From Rhodobacteraceae bacterium CCMM004 (GTDB taxonomy: Bacteria; Pseudomonadota; Alphaproteobacteria; Rhodobacterales; Rhodobacteraceae): DNA of 64,000 nt. The stretch lies in the NCBI GenBank assembly GCA_004005435.1, contig RZWH01000001.1, positions 744,001-808,000 on the forward strand, read 5' to 3'. Below, in pieces: positions 1 to 9,069 of this stretch (positions are counted from its first letter, which is position 1; each line of letters starts with the position of its first letter). Position numbers and translations under genes: made by a program. The notes beneath the pieces were generated by a model. It saw nothing but the letters and a program-made list of their open reading frames with translations, was not told the origin of the DNA and searched no databases.

Positions 1-2
1 TG

Positions 3-245
3 ATCCGCCTGCCGCAGCCCAGCTGGGACTATGTCGACTGGCTGGAAGCCGGGGGCGATATCAATTTCGCTGAATGGGTTCTGCACTGTGAGGCGAACCC
101 CTGCGATGGCTTCACCCTGTCCCACCTGCTCATGTACTGGCTCTGGCTCGACGCCTGCCGCCGCTACAGCCAAGGCCTCCCCACCTACAGCCCGCATCCC
201 CCGGAGGGCTACGAGACCTACGCCGAACCCGCCAACGATGCGTGA
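3..245 (+). CDS. hypothetical protein, C-terminal part (5' end outside window)
   Basis: An open frame enters from the left edge and ends at a TGA at 243-245, giving 80 residues. The translation is compositionally protein-like: it begins IRLPQPSWDYVDWLEAGG and has Trp/Tyr-rich helical stretches (WLWLDACRRY) and an acidic, proline-rich tail. I do not recognise the family. It converges on the methylase remnant ending at 356, with 110 bp between them in which I see no gene. A different frame across the same bases gives a low-complexity Pro/Ala/Thr translation that is clearly a shadow. The real start is not visible. Confidence 0.55.
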   Translation: MRLPQPSWDYVDWLEAGGDINFAEWVLHCEANPCDGFTLSHLLMYWLWLDACRRYSQGLPTYSPHPPEGYETYAEPANDA

Positions 246-355
246 AGGGTGGAAGCCTAGAGCGGAGTTCGGCACAGCCCTTCTATCGGCGCAATGCTTT
301 GGCATATTAAAGCTGAACTTGATCTGGCCGCCGGTTTGAAATCTGGCGACCCATT

Positions 356-1730
356 CTATATTGGCATCAACTCTGAAATGGCAATGTCCATTTCTGCAAG
401 GATATTTGCCTCAATAAGCGAGTTTGATATCTTCTTTCGCGCCGCCTGAAAGCGTTCCGGCTCATCGATTTCCACTGACGCGGCAATCCTCTCGGCACGG
501 GCGACGATCGCAACAATCCTCGCCTGAGCATTGTTTTCAGCGTAGAACTTCGGAATATCTAAAGAAACCATAAGCTTATCAAGGTCACGCTTTCCGAATT
601 GACCCTCTGCCTGTAAATGCTCAACGCGCTGGTGAAGGAGGGCACTATTCAGAATTCCGCTAAGGTATTGTGCTTCCTCTTTTGATCTAGCTTCGGCCCA
701 ATATAGTTTGTGATCGATCACGACGCGGGGATCGGAAATAACGGCTGCAACCGGGCGAACTCCTGCTTTCGCGTAGACAACCCTGTTTGCAGCCAACGGG
801 TATTGCGCAGTCAACTTGCCATAGTAATCAAGTTGTTCTTTGAGAGTCATACGACCCGAGCCGTTGGAGTCCCAAAGGCGCTCTGCATCCGCCATCCAGC
901 GGGAAACATGTGAAAAGCCATCACTCATGGCCGCAGATGAATCCATCAGCTCATCGCTATCAGGCTTCAAGGGGAGAATACAAAGATGCGTCGTCAACAA
1001 CCGAAACTGAGCGATGGACGTACCGAGCGCCACTTGATGCAGAAATTCTGCTTCGATGTTACCGGTAAGGCCCGGCAGGTCTTTCCAAGGTTTCTTGTCC
1101 TGGTTGCTTACGCGGCTTCGCACGAGAGGCGCGCGCCGGTTTGATCCAATTCTTCCAGACGGTTCTTCTTCCACGAAGAAGAACTTTCGCGGCGTGATGG
1201 TCGCTCCCTGTTTGAACTTTCTCTTATAGTGCGCATGTCCATTGAAAGCTGACTTCGGCGCCGTGTTGGCGACCACGGTCAAGTGCTTTCTGGCGTCAAT
1301 CAGGTGACTGTCGCGCATCGGTAGCTCGCCCGTGTATGCCGTGATAGCACTAAGCGGCCTACCGGGATCAGACACTCGGGCGGCGAACAGAACGCATGAC
1401 GGAACCGGGAACAGCGGTTTCACCGAACTATCGAATTTCCAGGCTTTCGAGAATTCCACGCGAACATTTTCAATGTCGCCTCTTCCAATGAAGGAACCCG
1501 TCATGAACTTTTTAAACTGACCACGCGACAATGCAGCCATAGGCATAACGAATGCGATTTTCCCGCCGACATCCAGATATCGCTCAGTACAGCGCACAAA
1601 AAAAAGGCTGACAAATCTTGATGTGTAGCTTGCCTTCCACCGACCCAAATATCTCGGCTCTGACATGCAGCCTTGAAGCGCCGCTACATATCCGATCCCA
1701 TGGAATTGTATTTGAGCCACGGAGGGTTCT
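356..1730 (-). pseudogene. DNA adenine methyltransferase (Eco57I/PglX-like), decayed C-terminal fragment
   Basis: Read from 1730 leftwards, the fragment opens with an amino-methyltransferase motif IV (NPPWLKY) and continues through a stretch typical of large class I N6-adenine methylases (RYLDVGGKIAFVMPMA) into about 400 residues of target-recognition-type sequence. It is broken in two ways. The NPPW frame hits a stop after MGSDM. The frame carrying the rest (stop at 356) is reached only by a one-base shift at a run of eight T (coding strand, about 1600-1607), where DLSAFF should join FFVRCTERYL. The 5' end is replaced by a transposase fragment. The matching N-terminal piece lies at 7563-7812 on the same strand. 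The enzyme should be inactive. Confidence 0.75.
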
Positions 1731-2045
1731 CGATCTCCTCTCTCATCTTCAGGAGCTTTGCGCCGCGGCCATGATAGACATCGGCCGGTGTCAGGTTGGC
1801 CAGGCTCTCGTGGTAGCGATGGTGGTTGTAGTGGTCGACGAAGGCGCTGATCTGTCGTTCCAGGTCGCCGCCAGGAAGTAGTTTTCCAACAGCATTTGGT
1901 TCTTCATGGTCTGGTGCCATCGTTCGATCTTGCCCAGTGTCTGAGGATGATGCGGTGCGCCATGGACATGACTCATGCCCTCGTCTAAGAGGTAATCCGC
2001 CAGATCGGCGGCCACGTAGGACGAACCGTTATCGCTGAACTGAGT
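1731..2045 (-). pseudogene. IS3/IS481-type transposase, integrase-core fragment
   Basis: The minus strand encodes the end of a DDE integrase core in two frames. The first carries SDNGSSYVAADLADYLLDEG and APHHPQT..GKIERWHQTMKN. The second carries LERQISAFVDHYNHHRYHES and LTPADVYHGRGAKLLKMREE. One base appears to be lost near 1870-1880, so the fragment is frameshifted as well as truncated. The catalytic Asp of SDNG and the Glu of KIERWH are visible, but the N-terminal helix-turn-helix is absent. The fragment abuts the NPPW codons of the methylase on one side and the stop of the RTX gene on the other, so it marks a recombination joint rather than an active element. Confidence 0.8.
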
Positions 2046-2061
2046 GATCAGAACCGAAATA

Positions 2062-5000
2062 TCAGATGATTGTCAACTCGTTCGCGTGAAGGACAGTCCC
2101 GTCGGCGAACTCAAACAGCTCCAGATCGGTGTAAGCACCGTCGAAGTGATCGATGACAGTTACCGTCTCGCCATTCTGGAAACTGATGACAAGATCTTTG
2201 GATGCGTTTTCGCTAAATGTAACATCACCGACATTCGCGTCCAAGAAAACAATCCGATCTTCGACAGCCAGATCGAATGAGAAATCGTTAATCGTGTAGG
2301 AGCCATCACCCAGAGAATGGTAGTAGTTCTCCAAATACACAGAGCCCTGTACCATACCGCCAGCCTTTTGATCTGAAACGGAACGATCCCGAATTTCTTG
2401 CTCCGTTAGAATCGTCCCATCGGCAAACTCGATCTCCTCCATGTCTTCGTAGAGGCCATCGAAATGATCGGTAATCGTGACCGTCTCACCGTTGGGCAAG
2501 GTGATGACGAGATCGCGTCCTGAGTTTTGGCCAAAGGTCACCTGGTCGGAGTTGACGTTCGTGAAAACCAAACGGTCATTGGCCGCGAGATCGTAGGAGA
2601 AGTCATTGATCGTATAGGTGCCGTCGCCGAGTGAATGGTAGTAGTTTTCCACGTAGGCAGAGCCCAGTACCATACCGCCAGCCTTTTGATCTGAAACGGA
2701 ACGATCCCGAATTTCTTGCTCCGTTAGAATCGTCCCATCGGCAAACTCGATCTCCTCCATGTCTTCGTAGAGGCCATCGAAATGATCGGTAATCGTGACC
2801 GTCTCACCGTTGGGCAAGGTGATGACGAGATCGCGTCCTGAGTTTTGGCCAAAGGTCACCTGGTCGGAGTTGACGTTCGTGAAAACCAAACGGTCATTGG
2901 CCGCGAGATCGTAGGAGAAGTCATTGATCGTATAGGTGCCGTCGCCGAGTGAATGGTAGTAGTTTTCCATGTGGGCAGAGCCTCGCACTATGCCACTGGC
3001 CTTCTGATCGGCGACCGATCGATCCCTGATCGCCTGGCCTGTCAGAATCGTCCCATCGGCAAACTCGATCTCCTCCATGTCTTCGTAGAGGCCATCGAAA
3101 TGATCCGTAATCGTGACGGTTTCACCGTTGGACAGCGTGATGACGAGATCGTGGCCACCGTTTTGATTGAACGCCACCTGATCCGCGTTAACATCCGTGA
3201 AAACCAAACGGTCGTTGACCGATAGATCGTAGGAGAAGTCGTTGATCGTATAGGAGCCGTCGCCAAGAGAATGTACAAAGATATCCCGTCCACTGGCCCC
3301 TTGAACAGCTCCACTCGCCTTCTGATCCGCCACCGTGCGATCTCGAATCTCTTGACCCGTTAGAATCGTCCCATCCGCGAACTCGATTTCCTCCATGTCT
3401 TCGTAGAGGCCATCGAAATGATCGGTGATCGTGACCGTCTCACCATTGGGCAAGGTGATGACGAGATCGCGGCCTGAGTTCTGGTCGAAGGTCACTTGGT
3501 CGGCATTGACGTTCGTGAAAACCAAACGGTCATTGGCCGCGAGATCGTAGGAGAAGTCACTAATCGTGTAGGAGCCATCGCCGAGTGAATGGTAATAGTT
3601 TTCCACGTGCGCGGAACCTCGCACCATGCCACTGGCCTTCTGATCGGCGACCGAGCGATCCCTGATCGCCTGCCCGGTCAAAATCGTCCCATCCGCGAAC
3701 TCGATCACTTCCATATCTTGATATATGCTATCAAAATGATCCGTGATGGTGACCGTCGAGCCATCAGTAAGCGTTATGACCAGATCGTGCCCAGCGTTCT
3801 GGTTGAAAGCAACATCGGCTGCATTGATATCGGCGAAGACTAAGCGATCATCAATCGAAAGGTCGTAGGAAAAATCGCTTATTGTGTCGCTTCCGTCTCC
3901 CGCATGATAGAGATAAAGATCGCGCCCCCAACTTCCGTTAAGGCTGTCGTCCCCAGCGCCGCCAATCAAGATGACATCGTCGTCCTGGCTGGTCAGCGTA
4001 TCGTCGCCGCCGAAACCCAAAAGGATGCCGCCCCCGCCAGTGGAAAGCTGGTCGTTGGCGTCAGTCCCTTCATTCATCGTCCCGATCTCGAAGGTCGACT
4101 GAATGAGATTTCTATCGATGTTCGGAAATTCGGCGGCGACCAGAGCGCCGATGTAGGGGAAATCTCTCTCAAACATGGCGAGAATTCCTAGAGCCTCAGC
4201 ATCCGTACCATGCCCTCCGCTTCTGAACGCATCGATCAGGTCGCGGACCAGGTTGCTTGCAGACCCTGCGATTTCATCAGTGAACGGGTTCAAGAAAACG
4301 TTCTTGAAAGGAGCGAGTGCACCAAGATCGGCGCTCTCACCCTCTTCGCCCAATATCGACCATGCCGCCTGCGCCAGGAACCGGGATGCCATATAATCCC
4401 GCATACCGTCGTAAGCTACCTGGAGATCGGCAATCTCTTGAGCGGACGGGGAAAAGACCAGAATATCTTCAGGTGAAATGAAGTTCTCTGAAACCCGATA
4501 CTCCTGTCCCATCAGGACCTGGAGAAAAGCAAACGCGCTGGCATCCATGGCCGGAGCAGGATCGGAATCCTGAGTTTCTCCGAAATCCAGGACAGTAACA
4601 CCGCGCGCGGACCCGGAACTGACACTGAGAAAATTGGGCCCATTTAACGATACGTAGGTCGGGTATTCCGAAGGCGACGAAGAGAGGACGCGGGATGGCA
4701 GGACGTAGCCGTTCGCGTCGAGCCAGTCCTGAACACCGCTGTAGTCGGAGTCGATCCCTTCGGCGAACACGTAGCCCATGATTTCCGGAGCGGGGTCTCC
4801 GCTCTGCCAGCTTTGGATATCCGCCGCGCGGTAGGCGAAATAGACGCCGAGACCGGACACATCCTGCATCCATCGCGTGTCGGAGACGCCTGCCCAATCC
4901 GCAAGGAAATCGTCGAATCCGCTAAAGAACGCACCGAATTTCCCTGCCCTTGCATCGGCGATCAGAACGTCGGCCGCAACCTGAAGGCCGCTGTCATTGG

Positions 5001-6073
5001 TCATGGAAACCCAAAGGTCCGGCATCTCCCCGAACCCACGCAGGGAGGGCAGGGTGAAAACATCAGGGTCATACTCGAAGCCCTCGGGAAGCGTATACTG
5101 CGACTCCGCCTGTGACAGATCGAACAGGACTTCGCCTGACTGCGTGATCGTTCCATCGTCGAAGACAACCTTGGCCGTTTCGATGATGTCGTTGCCATTC
5201 ACGCTATAGTTGGTGGCCGTAGCGACGACACTGATAGACGCGATCCCAGCCACACTCAGAGATACCAACTCACCTGTATCGGACACCCCATCGCCGTTGA
5301 GATCCTGCCAGATCAGCAACGAGCCGAAGTCCGCGTCCTGCGCGTCGATCTTGCCATCGCCATTCGTATCGTAGGGCGCAAGCTGTTCGTATCCCGTCTG
5401 GGTCGCAGACCCGAACAACTCGGAGATGTCGTCTATCTGGCCGTTGCCGTTGCTATCGACAGCGAGCAGCGCATCGTCAGGGGCCACCCATCCGGTGCGT
5501 TCAGCAAAGCCATCGCCGTCGAGGTCGAAATGTGCTTGAGAGTCCGCGAGCGCCGTGAGTTCGATGCCGTCGCCGTCCAGGTCGATGACCAACGGGTCGA
5601 TCGGACGCGGGTTAAAGAGATCCTGAAGGAAGTCCATAGTTGCTTTGGTAGCTAAGCCGCCCGCCCAGGCTCCGAGAAGACCGGCGAGAAGCACACCCAA
5701 GCCGAGCGGCGCAAGCCCAAGGTAGCTAGCAGCAAGATATGCCCCTAAGGCACCGCCACCAATCCCTCCCAAAAAAACCTGCCGCCGCATCGAGATAGTC
5801 GTTGACGCTCCCGCCATCTCCACCAATGATTGCGTCAGAAAGTTCTGCAAGCGCAGCGGCAGTGATCCCAATGGGACCGAAGACCTTCGAGGCGGCAGAT
5901 AACGCGGGATGGTTCTTTACCAGATCTGCAGCAGCACTCGGACTAATGCCCCTCTCGATCAGAGATTTATACTCATTCGCAATCGCAATGCCAATGGCGG
6001 TTTCAATTAGTATCGGTAGAAGGCCAAGAGGATTGCTTGCCTCATTGGTTCCGCCTGTAGTCGTCGCTGTCAT
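2062..6073 (-). CDS. large RTX-type calcium-binding protein (apparent frameshift at T7)
   Basis: If the frames are joined this is a protein of about 1,336 residues. The start at 6073 is chosen because it overlaps the upstream stop as ATGA. The first ~98 residues are in one frame. At a run of seven T (coding strand, 5771-5777) the frame shifts and continues to 2062; six T would fuse them cleanly. After a Gly/Ala/Leu-rich hydrophobic region come DxDxDG calcium-loop sequences (LVIDLDGDGIEL, DTNGDGKID, DLNGDGVSD). Then follow about 350 residues of unknown fold, a short RTX nonapeptide region (GGAGDDSLNG) and six 106-residue repeats resembling the haemolysin-type calcium-binding-related domain (ITDHFDGLYEDMEEIEFADG). 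There is no N-terminal signal peptide; RTX proteins usually use type I secretion, but no HlyB/HlyD genes are in view. Function is unknown; an adhesin or a secreted toxin are both possible. Confidence 0.75.
2065..3960. repeat. six tandem 318-bp coding repeats inside the RTX gene
   Basis: The ITDHF-encoding segment recurs at 2163, 2481, 2799, 3117, 3435 and 3753, exactly 318 bp (106 codons) apart. The two units around 2350-2650 and 2668-2968 look identical by eye over about 300 bp. The outer units differ at many synonymous and some non-synonymous positions. This indicates recent duplication or gene conversion within the array. Confidence 0.92.
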
Positions 6074-6525
6074 GCTTGCCGTTCCTTAATCTTCCTTAGG
6101 GCCTGCAAAGAAAGTCCGATTACGCCCAAAAACCCGACGATAAACATAATAGATACCGCAGCTGCCGTAGCTGTATCGCCAAGGTTTTCGGGCTTCATAG
6201 CCAATAAAATTGCATTTGGAACGAACACGAAGATTACGATCAATGAATGCGCTGTAAATACCAAGCGCTCTACCCGAGCAGATGACGGAAATGCATGCTC
6301 GCGGGACAATCTGTTGTTAAAATGCAGTGTCTCTCGCATCTTCAGGAAAAGCCAAGCGCCGCAAGTAGTAACGCCCACGCTCAATGCAATAAGCGATAAG
6401 GATACTGCCGTAGATGAGTGCCAAATCACTAGCAAGCTGATGATCCAAGTTAGGAAGAGGGAAGCGGCAAGAGCAACCCCCTTTCGATCTCTCACCCCGC
6501 CAAGAAACATAGCCTTAGGATCCAA
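6070..6525 (-). CDS. small integral membrane protein coupled to the RTX gene
   Basis: The protein has 151 residues with about four hydrophobic segments (for example AASLFLTWIISLLVIW, LIVIFVFVPNAILLA and SIMFIVGFLGVIGL). Its TGA overlaps the RTX start codon as ATGA (6070-6073), so the two genes are translated together. I recognise no family. The position directly upstream of, and coupled to, a large RTX protein would suit an immunity protein, a secretion accessory or a membrane partner. That is inference from context only. GC content is lower than in the chromosome to the right. Confidence 0.6.
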   Translation of the reverse strand: MDPKAMFLGGVRDRKGVALAASLFLTWIISLLVIWHSSTAVSLSLIALSVGVTTCGAWLFLKMRETLHFNNRLSREHAFPSSARVERLVFTAHSLIVIFVFVPNAILLAMKPENLGDTATAAAVSIMFIVGFLGVIGLSLQALRKIKERQA

Positions 6526-6930
6526 AACAAAGCCTGACGGGAGCGAAGCTCACGACATAAGATCAGGGGTTTGTGCGTAGCTCGCCCGCCAGCAGCATGG
6601 TTTCGTTAGACGCTCTTGAACCATTTAGATTAGGAATCGTCATACGGCTTCCAAGATTGCCACCCACGCCGATCAATCCAAAATTAATACGCAGCAGTGT
6701 GAGCTGCTTCTGCGCACTTGCCGAGTATTGCTGGAAACCAACCGACCAAGATCTCGATGTCTGCGTATTCGGTACTCACTTACCGATCTCGATCTAGTCG
6801 CTCAATCACCCGCGTTTTGCTCTACCTATGGTCGTGGTGTTATCCATGTCAACTACTTTCTCGAGATCAAAAGCATGTCGTCCGATAGTGCAAGCGCCGC
6901 CTCGCTCACGTTTCCTTTCGGTGAGTCCTA
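6526..6930. other. 405 bp without a recognisable gene
   Basis: Short open frames exist on both strands, but none has protein-like composition or a plausible ribosome site. The stretch should contain the promoter for the membrane-protein/RTX pair read leftwards; I could not pick out a convincing -35/-10. Its right end (CTAG at 6928-6931) is next to what looks like the left end of an IS5-type element. Confidence 0.4.
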
Positions 6931-6991
6931 GGTCGTGTTAACAAAAGGGATTCACAGTCGCTGTTGCGTATGATCCAAGCTGGTATCTGCG

Positions 6992-7340
6992 ATGGAGGCC
7001 AGCTTGGCACGAGATCTGATGTCGGATGAGGAATGGGCGTTCTTTGAGCGTTTCATCTTGGCTGTCCGCGCTCTGAACGGACGCAAACCGACCAACCACC
7101 GCCTTGTTCTTGATGGGATATTCTGGATCGCACGGACAGGCGCTCCATGGCGCGATCTGCCTGAGGAGTTCGGCAAATGGTCGAGTGTGTACCGCCAGTC
7201 CCGGCGCTGGACTCTGGCTGGGCTCTGGGAGGACATCATGGACGCCTTGAACGAAAGCGGGGCGGCGCCGAACACCCTGCAAATGATCGACAGCACAGTC
7301 GTTGGCGCGCACCGTCAGGCAGCGGGCGCTAAAGGGGTCT
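6992..7340 (+). pseudogene. IS5-family transposase, N-terminal fragment
   Basis: The first ~115 residues match an IS5/IS427-type OrfA: LMSDEEWAFFERFI, NGRKPTNHRLVLDGIFWIAR, TGAPWRDLPEEFGKW, WTLAGLWEDIMDAL, and the start of the catalytic region (MIDSTVVGAHRQAAGAKG). The similarity stops at about 7337, where the frame runs into antisense sequence of a second transposase. The frame stays open to 7525, but that part is spurious. The upstream sequence from 6931 (GGTCGTGTTAACAAAAGGG) could be the terminal inverted repeat. Confidence 0.8.
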
Positions 7341-7365
7341 CCGCGATAGAGTTTCGGCCGTTCGC

Positions 7366-7498
7366 GGGGTGGTTTCACGACCAAGATAATGCCGCTCAAG
7401 ACCCGTCTGTCATCGACCCGAGGCTTGCCGTGGGACTTGGGGAAGAAAGGGGCGAGCTTGGCCATCTGCTCGTCGGTCAGCCAGTAGAGTTCGCTCAT
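7366..7498 (-). pseudogene. second IS5-family transposase, N-terminal fragment
   Basis: From the ATG at 7498 the minus strand encodes MSELYWLTDEQMAKLAPFFP followed by SHGKPRVDDRRVLSGIILV, the start of a different IS5-type transposase. After about 44 residues the match is lost and the sequence runs into the antisense of the neighbouring fragment. The IS end is probably at 7561, next to CTAG (7562-7565). It faces the fragment at 6992-7340 head to head, so the block is a hybrid of two elements and cannot encode a functional transposase. Confidence 0.72.
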
Positions 7499-7562
7499 GT
7501 CACCGCTCCGCTTTCCGAGCCGTGAATCACGCAGCGCATTGAAAATCAATGCATCCTGACCC

Positions 7563-7812
7563 TAGTGAGCTGTTCTTCAGCGTCGTCAGTTTCGCGCCGA
7601 AGATCACGTTTGAACTCGAAGACCGTACTGCCGAAAAGCCCGTCGGTGCGTCCCCGAACTTCCGGGATGCGAATTTCAAACTCAACATCACCCTGCGGAA
7701 CATCAAGCGCGTTAACACACATCTCGGCAAGGAGAGCGCGTACTGTCTCATGGCCGGGACGCAATGCAAGATGCTCCACGACTGTTTCCAGTCGTTCAGC
7801 TGCCAGTGCCAT
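7563..7812 (-). pseudogene. DNA methyltransferase/restriction protein, N-terminal fragment
   Basis: From the ATG at 7812 the frame encodes about 84 residues containing EVRGRTDGLFGSTVFEFKRD and LRRETDDAEEQLTR. This is the type of N-terminal nuclease-like domain found in type IIG/PglX-like methylases. It ends at the codons over CTAG (7562-7565), where IS sequence begins. The order and strand match the C-terminal methylase remnant at 356-1730, so the two are probably halves of one gene split by insertion and later rearrangement. The central part with motif I is absent from the window. Confidence 0.6.
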
Positions 7813-8248
7813 ATTGCTCTGCCCTCAGATGCACTTTTTGAGCATGCTGCTAGAGCTCGTTCAGATTCATACATAAATTCGGTTTGCGAGTTTTGTTGCT
7901 GATAACCTGCGACAAAAGGATCACATCGTTGTGACCCCAGTATCTCGCGCCTCGCTCAATATATTGGGTGACTGACGTGCAACCCATCTACCAGTTGTTG
8001 CGTCAATTTCGTGCATCCTGCACTGCTCGCGGTGATCGGGCTTTTGGCGCACCCCTTCTTCGTCCAATACAGATGGAAGATTCCAGCTAGCAATGCCGCG
8101 CGTATCGGGGGAATATCATCGGCGCAGAGCGAAAAAAAGGCGCACAAATCGTCAATCGGATGTCCGGTGTCTTCGCTTCGGAAAGACCATTTCGCAACCG
8201 CGCCTATTTCATGCTTCCTGCCACCTATCAACCTCGCAGTTCTTTATC
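7813..8248. other. 436 bp without a recognisable gene
   Basis: Open frames of 60-90 codons occur on both strands but have no recognisable domain, and their translations read like shadows. The region holds the upstream sequence of the methylase fragment and the 3' flank of the resolvase. I see no repeat or RNA gene. Confidence 0.35.
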
Positions 8249-8872
8249 TCACACCCTGATGGCTCTGGCGAGGGTCTGGGGTGAGACGCCGATGCGTGCG
8301 GCGAGCGCGGAGAGGGTTGTGTCACCGTTTGCGATCTGGGTGGCATAGCGTCGGGCCTGCCGTGTGGAGATGATGCGGGGTCGGCCGATGCGGACGCCCC
8401 GGGCGCGGGCTGCTGCCATACCGGCCCGGGTGCGGTCGCTGATCTGCTCGCGCTCGAACTCGGCAAAGACTGCGAGTTGGCCGTAGAGCATGCGGCCGAT
8501 GGCGGTGGTGGTGTCGATCCCTTGCGTGAGGGCGATGAAGTCGACGGAGCGTTCCTGCAGCTCGGCGAGGAGCTGGAGAAGATGGAGCGTCGATCGGCCC
8601 AGACGATCGAGCTTCCACACAATGAGCGTATCACCGGGGTGCAGGTCTTGCAGGAGCCGGTCCAGACCGTCGCGGGTGGTCTTGGTGCCGGAGATGCCGT
8701 GATCGCGGTAGATCAGGTGACACCCGGCTTGGATCAAGGCGTCGTGTTGCAGCGCTTCTGTTTGCTCCTGATCGGAAACACGGACATAGCCTAAGCGGCG
8801 AGCCGATGGGGCTTGAGACTCGTTCACCGTGTAATCGTAATGAGTGCAGGGCGTTGCGCAAGGCTTCGGCAT
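8249..8872 (-). CDS. serine recombinase, Tn3 resolvase/invertase type
   Basis: The catalytic domain begins RRLGYVRVSDQEQ, with Ser in the usual Y-x-R-x-S position, followed by DHGISGTKTTRDGLDRLL, GDTLIVWKLDRLGRS, ALTQGIDTTTAIGRM and FEREQISDRTRAGMAAARARG. A C-terminal helix-turn-helix (TLSALAARIGVSPQTLARAI) completes the small resolvase/invertase layout. I chose the ATG at 8872 (207 residues); a GTG a few codons before QAPSARRLGY or an upstream TTG are alternatives. Such enzymes resolve cointegrates or invert segments at nearby sites, and a perfect inverted repeat lies just upstream (8889-9025). Confidence 0.9.
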   Translation of the reverse strand: MPKPCATPCTHYDYTVNESQAPSARRLGYVRVSDQEQTEALQHDALIQAGCHLIYRDHGISGTKTTRDGLDRLLQDLHPGDTLIVWKLDRLGRSTLHLLQLLAELQERSVDFIALTQGIDTTTAIGRMLYGQLAVFAEFEREQISDRTRAGMAAARARGVRIGRPRIISTRQARRYATQIANGDTTLSALAARIGVSPQTLARAIRV

Positions 8873-8888
8873 GGCAATTTCGTCTTTC

Positions 8889-9025
8889 CAAAAGGGGTCC
8901 CTTCTGGCGGCGGCACCTGAAGCGGGTTGGACGCAGATCGACCCCGGAAAGAATCTGTGGAAAACAAGACCTCGGGGTGCGCGATGATGGTGTGCCCCTA
9001 CCCCTATCAAAACGGACCCCTTTTG
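8889..9025. repeat. 12-bp perfect inverted repeat, candidate res/operator site
   Basis: CAAAAGGGGTCC at 8889-8900 is the exact inverse of GGACCCCTTTTG at 9014-9025. The second arm lies in its own hairpin (ATCAAAA at 9006-9012 pairing with TTTTGAT at 9021-9027). The pair sits between the divergent resolvase and exported-protein genes, where resolvase sites and shared promoters normally lie. Confidence 0.45.
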
Positions 9026-9069
9026 ATCGGTCGGCCACGAGGCTTGTAGCTAAGGGGTATCCCTGTTCC

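Noticed and set aside
31-339. 102-codon plus-strand ORF near the left edge
   Set aside because: A different frame of the same bases gives a better protein (3-245); this one is Pro/Thr/Ala-rich.
2065-3960. CRISPR or non-coding tandem repeat
   Set aside because: The 318-bp repeats are in frame and code for a protein domain.
6928-7565. Intact IS with CTAG target duplication
   Set aside because: The DNA left of 6928 does not continue the methylase, and the two ends do not form one matching inverted repeat, so a simple insertion is not shown.
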